A DNA stretch of 13,760 nt, from contig CALJLA010000292.1 in the NCBI GenBank assembly GCA_937983055.1, forward strand, positions 1-13,760, read 5' to 3'. The notes beneath the pieces were generated by a model. It had not been told where the DNA came from. It ran no database searches and worked only from the letters and a program-made list of their open reading frames with translations. The translations under genes were made by a program, and so were the position numbers. Of the stretch, positions 1 through 6,900 are shown in pieces; position 1 is the stretch's first letter; every line of letters begins with the position of its first letter. This stretch comes from an uncultured Pseudomonadota bacterium. GTDB taxonomy: Bacteria > Pseudomonadota > Gammaproteobacteria > Burkholderiales > Eutrophovitaceae.

Positions 1-101
1 ATGACCACCGCGTTGTCGCCGGACAGCAGGATGTCGATCAGCACGATCTGGGCGACCGCCACCCAGAACTGCGGATTGGACAGGTCGAAAGTCAACGGCA
101 T
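1..101 (-). CDS. TerC/YjbE-family integral membrane protein, N-terminal fragment
   Basis: Only the first 33 or so codons are inside the window; the gene runs off the left edge. The visible translation starts MPLTFDLSNPQFWVAVAQI and continues into a first membrane helix ending DILLSGDNAVV. The acidic D-x-LLSGDNA signature is typical of TerC/YjbE/YkoY proteins, inner-membrane proteins linked to metal-ion (manganese, tellurite) handling. An in-frame ATG three codons upstream (position 110) is an alternative start; neither has a clear ribosome binding site. It follows sucD by about 50 nt on the same strand, so it may be the last gene of that transcript. The family assignment rests on this short N-terminus alone. 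Confidence 0.72.
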   Translation of the reverse strand, partial: MPLTFDLSNPQFWVAVAQIVLIDILLSGDNAVV

Positions 102-159
102 GCCATGCATGGTTTGCGCGTGTCGTTCGCGGTGTCGAAGAAAACGCCGTCGCCGGCAT

Positions 160-1044
160 TCAGCCCAGCACCGACTTCAGCAGCTTGCCCATCTCCGCCG
201 GGTTACGGGTCGCCTTGATGCCGCAGGCTTCCATCACCGCGAGCTTTTCGTCAGCCGTTCCGGTGCCGCCGGAAATGATGGCCCCGGCATGGCCCATGCG
301 CTTGCCCGGCGGCGCGGTCACCCCGGCGATGAAACCGACAACCGGCTTGCGCATGTTGTCCTTGGCCCAGCGCGCGGCATCTTCCTCGTCGCCGCCGCCG
401 ATTTCCCCGATCATGACCACCGCTTCCGTCGCCGGGTCGTCATTGAACAGGCGCAGCACGTCGACATGCTTGAGTCCGTTCACCGGGTCGCCGCCGATGC
501 CCACCGCGCTGGACTGGCCAAGACCGATCTCGGTCAGCTGCCCCACCGCCTCGTAGGTGAGCGTGCCGGAGCGCGATACCACGCCGATCGTGCCCTTGCG
601 GTGGATGTGACCGGGCATGATGCCGATCTTCAGTTCATCGGGCGTGATGACTCCGGGGCAGTTCGGTCCGAGCAGAACAGTGCGCCGCTTTTCCTTTTTC
701 ATCCGGTCGCGCACCGCGACCATATCGCGCACCGGGATCCCCTCGGTGATACAGACGACCAGGTCGAGGTCGGCTTCCACTGCCTCCCAGATCGCCGCAG
801 CGGCGCCGGCCGGCGGCACGTAGACCACCGACGCGGTGGCACCGGTCTGCTTCTTCGCCTCGGCGACCGACGCGTAGATCGGAATGCCCTCGAAATCCTG
901 TCCGGCCTTGTTCGGATTGACGCCGGCCACAAAACACTGTTTGCCGTTGGCATAGTCCCGGCAGGCGCGAGTGTGGAATTGCCCGGTCTTGCCGGTAATG
1001 CCCTGGGTGATGACCCGGGTGTTCCTGTCGATCAGAATCGCCAT
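160..1044 (-). CDS. sucD: Succinyl-CoA synthetase (ADP-forming) alpha subunit
   Basis: This is the alpha subunit of the TCA-cycle enzyme that interconverts succinyl-CoA and succinate with formation of ATP or GTP; it works as a complex with SucC in the cytoplasm. The 294-residue length is normal for the family. An N-terminal Rossmann-like CoA-binding domain (about 1-125; GITGKTGQFHT at 15-25, GVNPNKAG at 41-48) is followed by the ligase domain. The phosphorylated active-site histidine is H252 in GHAGAI. LLGPNCPG (124-131) and SRSGTLTYE (158-166) are family signatures. Its ATG shares one base with the TGA of sucC (TGATG), so the two are translationally coupled. I see nothing unusual. Confidence 0.98.
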   Translation of the reverse strand: MAILIDRNTRVITQGITGKTGQFHTRACRDYANGKQCFVAGVNPNKAGQDFEGIPIYASVAEAKKQTGATASVVYVPPAGAAAAIWEAVEADLDLVVCITEGIPVRDMVAVRDRMKKEKRRTVLLGPNCPGVITPDELKIGIMPGHIHRKGTIGVVSRSGTLTYEAVGQLTEIGLGQSSAVGIGGDPVNGLKHVDVLRLFNDDPATEAVVMIGEIGGGDEEDAARWAKDNMRKPVVGFIAGVTAPPGKRMGHAGAIISGGTGTADEKLAVMEACGIKATRNPAEMGKLLKSVLG

Positions 1045-2213
1045 CAGTGCTTTCCTCGGGCCGCCTCTACCACGCGCCGGGCAGCGTCGGCCATATTGTC
1101 TGCGGAAATGATCGGCAGTCCCGACTCCGCCAGTATCTTGCGGCCGAGTTCCTCGTTGGTGCCCTTCATGCGCACCACCAGCGGCACCGACAGCTTCACC
1201 TGCCGTGCCGCTTCAACAACGCCCGTGGCAATCACGTCGCAGCGCATGATGCCGCCGAAAATATTCACCAGAATGGCCTTGAGCCTTGGGTTTCGCAGCA
1301 TGATCTTGAAGGCTTCGGTGACCTTCTCGGTGGTGGCGCCGCCGCCGACATCGAGAAAGTTTGCCGGCTCGCCGCCAAACAGCTTGATGGTATCCATCGT
1401 GGCCATCGCCAGACCGGCGCCGTTGACCAGGCAGCCGATGTCCCCGTCCAGCGAGATGTAGGAAAGCCCGTGCCTGGAGGCCTCGATCTCTGCCGGGTCT
1501 TCTTCGTCGAGGTCGCGCAGTTCGACGATATCCGCATGCCGGAACAGCGCGTTCTCGTCGAAGTTCATCTTGGCGTCGAGCGCGATGACATTACCGTCGC
1601 CCGTGAGCACCATCGGATTGATCTCCGCCAGCGACGCGTCTTTCTCCCAGAACGCGCGGTAGAGCGCCTGCAGCATCGCACGCGCCTTCGGTATAGACCC
1701 CGCAGGCACGCCGATCTTGGCGGCAAGCTCTTCCGCCTCGGCATCGGTCAGCCCGGCGGACGGGTCGACGAAGACTTTGTGGATCTTTTCCGGGGTTCGG
1801 GCGGCGACCTCCTCTATGTCCATGCCGCCCTCGGAAGAAGCCATCACGCACACCCGCTGCGACCCACGGTCAACGACGATCCCGACATACAGCTCCTTGC
1901 GGATGTCGGCGCCTTCCTCGATCAGCAGCCGGCGCACCGTCTGGCCCCCGGGCCCGGTCTGGTGAGTCTTCAGCTGCATGCCGAGAATCTTCGACGACCA
2001 GTCGCGCACTTCGTCGATCGACTTCGCCAGCTTTACGCCGCCGCCCTTGCCACGGCCACCGGCATGAATCTGCGCTTTCACAACCCAGACCTTTCCGCCC
2101 AGCTTCTTCGCGGCGGCGACGGCCTCATCCACCGAGAAACAGGGCACGCCTCTCGGCGTGGCAACTCCGAAACTGCGCAGCACTTCCTTCGCCTGGTATT
2201 CGTGAATTTTCAT
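1044..2213 (-). CDS. sucC: Succinyl-CoA synthetase beta subunit
   Basis: This is the ATP-grasp beta subunit of succinyl-CoA synthetase, the partner of SucD. The 389 residues start MKIHEYQAKEVLR, the usual SucC N-terminus; the open frame extends 53 codons further upstream but that part is not SucC-like, and GGAG lies about 10 nt before the chosen ATG. The ATP-grasp fold covers about 1-240 with the glycine-rich HAGGRGKGGGVKL loop at 50-62 and the E-I-N-P metal-site segment at 197-200. The C-terminal CoA-ligase domain carries FLDVGGGAT (287-294) and VNIFGGIMRCD (316-326). It begins 28 nt after the small coiled-coil gene on the same strand, so it may share its transcript or have its own promoter there. 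Confidence 0.98.
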   Translation of the reverse strand: MKIHEYQAKEVLRSFGVATPRGVPCFSVDEAVAAAKKLGGKVWVVKAQIHAGGRGKGGGVKLAKSIDEVRDWSSKILGMQLKTHQTGPGGQTVRRLLIEEGADIRKELYVGIVVDRGSQRVCVMASSEGGMDIEEVAARTPEKIHKVFVDPSAGLTDAEAEELAAKIGVPAGSIPKARAMLQALYRAFWEKDASLAEINPMVLTGDGNVIALDAKMNFDENALFRHADIVELRDLDEEDPAEIEASRHGLSYISLDGDIGCLVNGAGLAMATMDTIKLFGGEPANFLDVGGGATTEKVTEAFKIMLRNPRLKAILVNIFGGIMRCDVIATGVVEAARQVKLSVPLVVRMKGTNEELGRKILAESGLPIISADNMADAARRVVEAARGKH

Positions 2214-2241
2214 CGTCTGGCTCCGGGATCGACGCCGTGTG

Positions 2242-2604
2242 TCAGTCGCGGCGCAAGGATTCGCTTTCGCGGTGGATTCGCTGAAGGCGGGCGGACTCCG
2301 CCTCCCAGCGGGCGCGCGCGGCTTCCAGCTCTGCTTCGGCCGCAAGCCTTGCTTCGGTCGCCCGGTCGGCACCGGCCTTGGCTTCCTCGTATCGCTTTTG
2401 CGCCGCCGACAACGTTCGATGGGCGGCAGTTTCCCTGCGCTCGAGGTTCTTCAGCTTGCGCTCCGCGGCTTGCATCTGCTCCCTTGCATAAGCGGTGCGT
2501 GTCTGCGCCTGCTCGAAGGTTAGCGGCGCCTGCTGCGCCCACACCGGTGCGGGTTGCAGCAGCGCGAAGCACAGGCTGAGGACAGTGAGGATAACGGAGG
2601 ACAT
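2242..2604 (-). CDS. Small secreted coiled-coil protein, function unknown
   Basis: A 120-residue protein I do not recognise as a named family. Residues 1-23 form a signal peptide with a hydrophobic core (ILTVLSLCFALLQPAP) and a likely signal peptidase I site at VWA|QQA. The rest is charged, rich in Ala, Glu and Arg, with no proline or glycine-rich breaks, and should form one long alpha-helical coiled coil (about 30-115) in the periplasm. The frame stays open upstream through the tRNA gene, but that part only translates tRNA sequence, so the ATG at 2604 is chosen. It lies 11 nt after the tRNA CCA end and has no Shine-Dalgarno sequence. It precedes sucC by 28 nt. The signal peptide and heptad-like pattern argue for a real gene; the function is open. 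Confidence 0.7.
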   Translation of the reverse strand: MSSVILTVLSLCFALLQPAPVWAQQAPLTFEQAQTRTAYAREQMQAAERKLKNLERRETAAHRTLSAAQKRYEEAKAGADRATEARLAAEAELEAARARWEAESARLQRIHRESESLRRD

Positions 2605-2615
2605 GAAGCGGGCGC

Positions 2616-2691
<76 letters not shown>

Positions 2692-2700
2692 CTCGGCCGG

Positions 2701-2729
2701 ATTATAGGCGTGCCCGATCACCCGGCAAA
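2701..2729 (-). promoter_or_regulatory. Sigma-70 promoter of tRNA-Thr
   Basis: On the minus strand a perfect -10 TATAAT (2706-2701) is preceded, with a 17-nt spacer, by TTTGCC (2729-2724) as a -35. The predicted start lies 2-4 nt before the tRNA 5' end. The base composition between the -10 and the start is almost all G/C, as in stringently controlled stable-RNA promoters. The -35 overlaps the region just past the sspB stop codon. Confidence 0.7.
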
Positions 2730-2730
2730 C

Positions 2731-3138
2731 TTACTTGATCACCTGGAACCGGCGCCGTGCAGGCGATGGTCCCTGCGCGTTGCCGGTGCCGTGCTCACCG
2801 CCCGCGCCCTCGCCCGCGGGAGGCGCCTCCGGCAACTGGAAGGCCAGGCCCTGGCCGTTTTCCTTGGCGAAGATGCCGGCCACCGACGTCACCGGAATCG
2901 AAACCTCTCTCGACGCACCGGCAAAGCGGGCGGAAAACTGGATCAGATCGTTGCCGATCTTGAGATTGCGCGTCGCGTCCGGGCTTATGTTGAGCACGAT
3001 CTCGCCGTTCTTGACGTACTCCATCGGAACCCGGGTCGATTCGCTCACCCGCACCGCAACGTACGGCGTCAGGCCGTTGTCGCAGCACCACTCGTAGATG
3101 GCGCGGATGAGGTACGGGGTGGTAGACGCTTCCTTCAC
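2731..3138 (-). CDS. sspB: ClpXP protease specificity-enhancing factor SspB
   Basis: SspB is the cytoplasmic adaptor that captures ssrA-tagged proteins from stalled ribosomes and delivers them to ClpXP. The folded substrate-binding domain is residues 5-105 (TTPYLIRAIYEWC, then VPMEYVKNGEIVLNISP at 38-54 and IPVTSVAGIFAKENGQG at 81-97). A flexible Gly/Pro/Ala-rich linker (105-127) leads to RRRFQVIK, the C-terminal ClpX-binding tail that matches the RVVK-type tail of the family. The GTG at 3138 is chosen because it gives the family length (135 aa) and overlaps the sspA stop by four bases (GTGA); the longer upstream frame only runs across sspA. Confidence 0.95.
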   Translation of the reverse strand: MKEASTTPYLIRAIYEWCCDNGLTPYVAVRVSESTRVPMEYVKNGEIVLNISPDATRNLKIGNDLIQFSARFAGASREVSIPVTSVAGIFAKENGQGLAFQLPEAPPAGEGAGGEHGTGNAQGPSPARRRFQVIK

Positions 3139-3734
3139 TTGCGCATCACCTTTTCTGAAGGGGTGAGCGCCTCGATGTAGGCAGGCCGGCTGAACAACCG
3201 TTCGGCGTACTTCATCAGCGGAACGGCGGTCTTGTGCAAGGTGATGCCGTAGAAGTCCAGGCGCCACAACAGCGGCGCGATCGCCACGTCCAGCATCGAG
3301 AACTCGTCCCCCAGCATGAATTTCTGCTTCACGAATACCGGCGCAATCTGCGTGAGATTGTCGCGGATGATGATACGCGCCTTGTCCGCCTGCTTCTGGG
3401 TGCCGCGCTCGATCGCGTCGATATGGGCGAACAATTCCTGCTCGAAACGGAACAGGAACAGCCGGGCACGCGCCCGCATCACCGGATCGGCCGGCATCAG
3501 CTGCGGATGCGGAAAACGATCATCGATGTACTCGTTGATGATGTTCGATTCGTACAGGATCAGGTCGCGCTCGACCAGCACCGGCGTACGATTGTACGGA
3601 TTCATCACCGACAGATCCTCAGGCTTGTTGAGGAGGTCGACGTCGATGATCTGAAAGTCCATCCCCTTTTCGTAGAGGACGATACGGCAGCGCTGGCTGA
3701 AGGGGCAGGTCGTGCCCGAATATAGGGTCATCAT
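3135..3734 (-). CDS. sspA: Stringent starvation protein A
   Basis: SspA is a glutathione-transferase-fold protein that binds RNA polymerase and changes promoter choice in starvation and acid stress; it is not a GST enzyme. At 199 residues it has the normal length. The thioredoxin-like N-domain (about 1-76) begins MMTLYSGTTCPFSQR and contains the NPYNRTPVLVERDLILYES segment around 46-64; the all-helical C-domain follows from about 85 to 190. It sits 25 nt after petC and overlaps sspB, the common petABC-sspAB arrangement of betaproteobacteria. Two ATG codons stand in tandem at the start; the first is used here, and only a weak purine stretch precedes them. Confidence 0.96.
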   Translation of the reverse strand: MMTLYSGTTCPFSQRCRIVLYEKGMDFQIIDVDLLNKPEDLSVMNPYNRTPVLVERDLILYESNIINEYIDDRFPHPQLMPADPVMRARARLFLFRFEQELFAHIDAIERGTQKQADKARIIIRDNLTQIAPVFVKQKFMLGDEFSMLDVAIAPLLWRLDFYGITLHKTAVPLMKYAERLFSRPAYIEALTPSEKVMRK

Positions 3735-3759
3735 GGCAGCTGGTCCTCGGTCCGCGGGG

Positions 3760-4497
3760 TCAATGCACGTCCTTCCAGTACTCGCGCTTCAACAGCCACG
3801 TCAGCACCAGCAGGATGCTCAGGAAGAAAAGGACCACGGTGCCGATTTGAAGGCGCTGCGCGCGCATCGGCTTGCCCATGTACACGAGATAATTCACCAG
3901 GTCCCGGATGGTCTGTTCGTACTGTGCGGGCGGCTGCGTGCCGGCCTGCGCCAGCACGAGCTTGGCGTGGCCGGTTGCCGCCGCGCCCCCGTGGCCGTCT
4001 TCACCGGCGGCGGGCGCCTCGAGCCTCTGCATGCCCTGAAGCTCCCACAGCACGTGCGGCATTCCGACGTTGGGGAATGCCAGGTTGTTCCAGCCGGTGA
4101 GCGTCGAGTCGTCCCGGTAGAAAGTCATGAAGTAGGTATACAGCCAGTCTGCCCCGCGCGAGCGCGCAGTCACGGAAAGATCGGGCGGCGCGACGCCGAA
4201 CCACTGCTCGCCTGCCTTGCGCGGCATGGCGATGGTCATGGTTTCGCCGACCTTGTCGCCTGCAAACAGCAGGTTGTCCTTGATCTGCTGCTCGCTCAAC
4301 CCCAGCTCCTGCAAACGGTTGTAGCGCATGTATGACGCTGCGTGACAGTTCAGGCAGTAATTGACGAAGGTCCGCGCGCCACGCTGGATTGAAACCGCGT
4401 CGTTGGGGTCGATGTTGGCGGACTTCAGCTTGATCTCGCCGCCGGCAGCCAGGGCAACCAGCGGCGCGAACAGCAGCGCAAACAGAATGCTTCTCAC
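3760..4497 (-). CDS. petC: Ubiquinol-cytochrome c reductase, cytochrome c1
   Basis: This is the c-type heme subunit of the bc1 complex; it passes electrons from the Rieske centre to soluble cytochrome c in the periplasm. The 245 residues start with a Sec signal peptide (1-18). The heme attachment site is C48-L-N-C51-H52, and M146 in FPNVGMPHVLWE is the probable sixth ligand. One C-terminal membrane anchor spans about 217-236, followed by KREYWKDVH. Residues 161-185 form an Ala/Gly-rich insert typical of a surface loop. The start is GTG, overlapping the petB stop by four bases (GTGA). Confidence 0.97.
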   Translation of the reverse strand: MRSILFALLFAPLVALAAGGEIKLKSANIDPNDAVSIQRGARTFVNYCLNCHAASYMRYNRLQELGLSEQQIKDNLLFAGDKVGETMTIAMPRKAGEQWFGVAPPDLSVTARSRGADWLYTYFMTFYRDDSTLTGWNNLAFPNVGMPHVLWELQGMQRLEAPAAGEDGHGGAAATGHAKLVLAQAGTQPPAQYEQTIRDLVNYLVYMGKPMRAQRLQIGTVVLFFLSILLVLTWLLKREYWKDVH

Positions 4498-5762
4498 GTC
4501 GTCACCCTCTCCGGCTCGGGCTTGGTCTTGTCGATCTTGGTGTACCAGGGCATCAGCAGGAAGAACAGGAAGTAGAGCAGCGTGCAGACGCGCGCAACCA
4601 CCACCGCCCGCTCGGCACCGCCCAGCCAGGCGCCGAACTGGCCCCAGACATTGGTGGGCTTCACGCCGAGATAGCCGAGCACGACGAAGGACACCAGGAA
4701 CAGGGCAAGCCAGGTCTTGTAGACCCCTCCGCGATAGCGGATCGACTTCACGTTTCCGCGATCAAGCCAGGGCATGAAGAACAGGATCACCACCGCCAGC
4801 CCCATGGCCAGCACACCGGGAAACTGCGACCCGAGCAGCGGCGGCACCGCTCTAAGAATGGAATAGAAGGGCGTGAAGTACCACACGGGCGCGATGTGCT
4901 GCGGGGTCTTGAGCGGATCGGCCGGCACGAAGTTGTTGTGCTCGAGGAAATAGCCGCCCATCTCCGGCGCAAAGAACACGATCAGCGAGAAGACCATCAG
5001 GAACACGACCACGCCGACCATATCTTTGACGGTGTAGTACGGATGGAACGGGATGCCGTCGAGAGGCCGCCCGCTGGCATCCTTCTTTTTCTTGATCTCG
5101 ACGCCATCCGGATTGTTCGACCCCACTTCGTGCAGCGCGACCAGATGCAGTGCCACCAGCGCCAGCAGCACCAGCGGAATGGCGATCACGTGGAACGCGA
5201 AGAACCGGTTCAGCGTCGCGTCGGAGACCACATAGTCGCCCCGGATCCACACGGCGAGGTCGGGACCCACCCAGGGAACCGCGGCAAACAGATTCACGAT
5301 GACCTGTGCGCCCCAGTACGACATCTGGCCCCACGGGAGCAGATAGCCGAAGAAGGCTTCGGCCATCAGGCACAGGTAGATGAGCATGCCGAGAATCCAC
5401 AACAGTTCGCGCGGCTTGCGGTAGGAGCCGTACATCAGCCCGCGCAGCATGTGCAGGTAAACGACCACGAAGAACATCGAGGCGCCGGTGGAGTGCATGT
5501 AGCGGATCGCCCACCCCCAGGGCACGTCGCGCATGATGTACTCGACCGAAGCGAAGGCTTCTCGGGCATCCGGCTTGTAATGCATCGTCAGAAAGATGCC
5601 GGTGACGATCTGCATGACCAGCACCAGCAACGCGAGCGAACCGAAGAAGTACCAGAAGTTGAAGTTCTTCGGCGCGTAGTATTCCGACAGGTGCTGCTTC
5701 CAGGTGGCGGTCAACGGAAACCGTTCATCGACCCAGGCGAGCAGGGCTTGGACGCGGCTCAT
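4494..5762 (-). CDS. petB: Ubiquinol-cytochrome c reductase, cytochrome b
   Basis: This is the di-heme membrane core of the bc1 complex, holding the quinol-oxidation (Qo) and quinone-reduction (Qi) sites. At 422 residues it has the length of an unsplit bacterial cytochrome b. The heme ligands are the pairs H90/H104 (MHSTGASMF..) and H191/H206 (FAFHVIAIP..). The Qo-site motif is P-V-W-Y at 292-295, where many organisms have PEWY; the glutamate is replaced by valine. Eight or nine hydrophobic helices are visible. A strong AAGGAGG lies inside the last codons of petA, four nt of spacer before the ATG, giving a tight petA-petB junction. Confidence 0.98.
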   Translation of the reverse strand: MSRVQALLAWVDERFPLTATWKQHLSEYYAPKNFNFWYFFGSLALLVLVMQIVTGIFLTMHYKPDAREAFASVEYIMRDVPWGWAIRYMHSTGASMFFVVVYLHMLRGLMYGSYRKPRELLWILGMLIYLCLMAEAFFGYLLPWGQMSYWGAQVIVNLFAAVPWVGPDLAVWIRGDYVVSDATLNRFFAFHVIAIPLVLLALVALHLVALHEVGSNNPDGVEIKKKKDASGRPLDGIPFHPYYTVKDMVGVVVFLMVFSLIVFFAPEMGGYFLEHNNFVPADPLKTPQHIAPVWYFTPFYSILRAVPPLLGSQFPGVLAMGLAVVILFFMPWLDRGNVKSIRYRGGVYKTWLALFLVSFVVLGYLGVKPTNVWGQFGAWLGGAERAVVVARVCTLLYFLFFLLMPWYTKIDKTKPEPERVTT

Positions 5763-5766
5763 CTGT

Positions 5767-6360
5767 TTACGCCTCCTTGCTGTCAGCGCCGATCAGCAGG
5801 CGCGAATCGGACAGGTAGGTGTAGGGAGGCACCTCCAGGTTGGTCGGGGCCGGGACCCCCTTGTAGACGCGGCCGGCAAGGTCGAACTTGGACCCGTGAC
5901 AGGGACAGTAGAATCCGCCGGGCCAGTCGGCGCTCAAGCCGGACTCGGCGCCGGGTTGCAGTTTCGCCGTCGGCGAGCAGCCGAGATGGGTGCAGATGCC
6001 GATCAGCACCAGGTAGTCGGGCTTGATCGAACGGTGGTCGTTGGTTGCATATTCCGGCTGCATCGGCAGGGCTGACCCGGGATCGACCACCTGGTCGCGC
6101 GTCGCGGCGAGCGACTCCAGCATGCGCTCGGTGCGATGAAGCACCCAGATCGGCTTTCCGCGCCACTCAACGGTCACCATCATCCCCGGTTCGACCTTGG
6201 ACAGATCCACCTCGACCGGCGCGCCGGCGGCGCGCGCCTTGGCGCTGGGGGTCATGCTCATGATGAAGGGCACGGCCACTGCCACGCCGGCAGCCGCCCC
6301 GGCCGCGCTGGTGGTGATCACCAGCATTCGGCGCCTGCCCTGATCCACTTGCTCAGCCAT
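5767..6360 (-). CDS. petA: Ubiquinol-cytochrome c reductase, Rieske iron-sulfur subunit
   Basis: The Rieske protein takes the first electron from quinol at the Qo site and carries it to cytochrome c1. The 197 residues begin with a twin-arginine region (QGRRRMLVITT, 7-17) and a hydrophobic segment (about 14-35) that serves as uncleaved Tat signal and membrane anchor. The 2Fe-2S cluster ligands are C123 and H125 (CTHLGC) and C152 and H155 (CPCHGS); C128 and C154 form the stabilising disulfide. The ATG at 6360 gives the normal family length; the frame continues upstream but into the promoter region. It is the first gene of petABC. Confidence 0.97.
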   Translation of the reverse strand: MAEQVDQGRRRMLVITTSAAGAAAGVAVAVPFIMSMTPSAKARAAGAPVEVDLSKVEPGMMVTVEWRGKPIWVLHRTERMLESLAATRDQVVDPGSALPMQPEYATNDHRSIKPDYLVLIGICTHLGCSPTAKLQPGAESGLSADWPGGFYCPCHGSKFDLAGRVYKGVPAPTNLEVPPYTYLSDSRLLIGADSKEA

Positions 6361-6373
6361 TTGTTCTGCTACC

Positions 6374-6392
6374 CGGACTCCGCAAAAGTCCG
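6374..6392 (-). other. Hairpin in the petA leader
   Basis: A 6-bp inverted repeat CGGACT/AGTCCG with a 7-nt loop lies 13 nt upstream of the petA ATG, within its predicted 5' leader. It could affect translation start or mRNA stability. No T-run follows on either strand in the right place for a terminator. The role is inferred only from position. Confidence 0.35.
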
Positions 6393-6427
6393 AGATTTTA
6401 ACTGTGTCGCTCTCCGGAATACAGCCT

Positions 6428-6455
6428 TTGACACTTAAGATGATGATTATAGATT
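6428..6455 (+). promoter_or_regulatory. Plus-strand promoter-like sequence
   Basis: TTGACA (6428-6433), a 16-nt spacer and TAGATT (6450-6455) form a good sigma-70-like pair on the plus strand, overlapping the petA -10 on the opposite strand. The first gene downstream on this strand is the OsmC-family gene at 6901, which would imply a leader of about 440 nt; a separate small RNA is the alternative. The sequence match is clear, activity is not shown. Confidence 0.4.
6446..6451 (-). promoter_or_regulatory. petA: -10 element of the petABC promoter
   Basis: A perfect TATAAT reads on the minus strand about 90 nt before the petA ATG, predicting a leader of roughly 80 nt. The hexamer at the -35 position (CGAGGG, 6474-6469) is poor, so the promoter may need an activator or use the AT-rich TTTTCAATC just upstream of the -10. 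Confidence 0.55.
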
Positions 6456-6460
6456 GAAAA

Positions 6461-6580
6461 TCGGCCGACCCTCGAGGCTGCACGGACGCCTGGAGCAGGC
6501 AGTCTGCGAGACCGGCATTTGGCAGCGCATCATCAGACGGAAACGTCCGTGGAAATCACGCCTCGCGTTCTTGGCTGAGC
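6461..6580. other. Structured non-coding stretch
   Basis: No convincing reading frame is present here. There are nested inverted repeats: GAGGCTGC (6474-6481) with GCAGCCTC (6592-6599), CACGGACG (6481-6488) with CGTCCGTG (6544-6551), and small local stems GTCT/AGAC and GACG-GAAA-CGTC (6536-6547). With the promoter-like pair just upstream this could be a plus-strand structured RNA or leader. Inverted repeats of eight bases can arise by chance in GC-rich DNA, so this is tentative. Confidence 0.3.
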
Positions 6581-6611
6581 AAAAAAAGAGCGCAGCCTCA
6601 ATGGGCTGCGC
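6581..6611 (-). terminator. Rho-independent terminator (minus strand)
   Basis: On the minus strand a perfect 8-bp GC-rich stem GCGCAGCC/GGCTGCGC with a 6-nt loop is followed by TC and seven Ts (6587-6581). This is a textbook intrinsic terminator for transcription running right to left. No recognised minus-strand gene ends nearby: the next one upstream is coq7, whose stop is almost 800 nt away with the plus-strand OsmC gene between. It also insulates the petA promoter from upstream transcription. Confidence 0.82.
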
Positions 6612-6900
6612 AAAATCCGCCAATGGAGGAGGATGGAGGAGTCATCACCCTCGCTCGCGAGAGCGCGAGTGACGGTTTGATTCTGGCGTTATTTCTGTTG
6701 CACCGCAAGAGGCTCTTGCCAGATGTGCCAGAACGAGGGCTCGATGCGCTGCACCGGCGTGGTTCCAGGCCCTGCCAGTTCCGCAACCGGTCCCGGGTCA
6801 ACTGAGCCGCGTTGGCTGCGGCATCGGCAACGGGACTGCTACCATGCCGCCCTTTGCCGGCCCCAGCACAGGACCGGCGCGTCAATTACGGGAATCTCGG
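6612..6900. other. Intergenic stretch with unassigned minus-strand signals
   Basis: No gene can be named here. On the minus strand lie a 15-codon open frame starting at 6845 (MVAVPLPMPQPTRLS) behind an AAAGGG purine run, an open frame without a good start ending at TAA 6689 (last residues EPSFWHIWQEPLAVQQK), and then the terminator at 6581-6611. A perfect palindrome, GCAAGAG-G-CTCTTGC, occupies 6705-6719, and a second imperfect hairpin (CTCGC/GCGAG) lies near 6649-6669. This could be a decayed small gene, a small RNA, or only the leader and promoter region of the OsmC gene. Confidence 0.4.

Noticed and set aside
1..2579. Long plus-strand open frames (1-1461 and 1047-2579) opposite sucD and sucC
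   Set aside because: They are antisense shadows of highly conserved genes in GC-rich DNA, with Arg/His/Gln-rich translations and no recognisable domain.
4896..6026. Plus-strand open frame opposite petB and petA
   Set aside because: Antisense shadow; the minus-strand genes have all conserved ligands and motifs.
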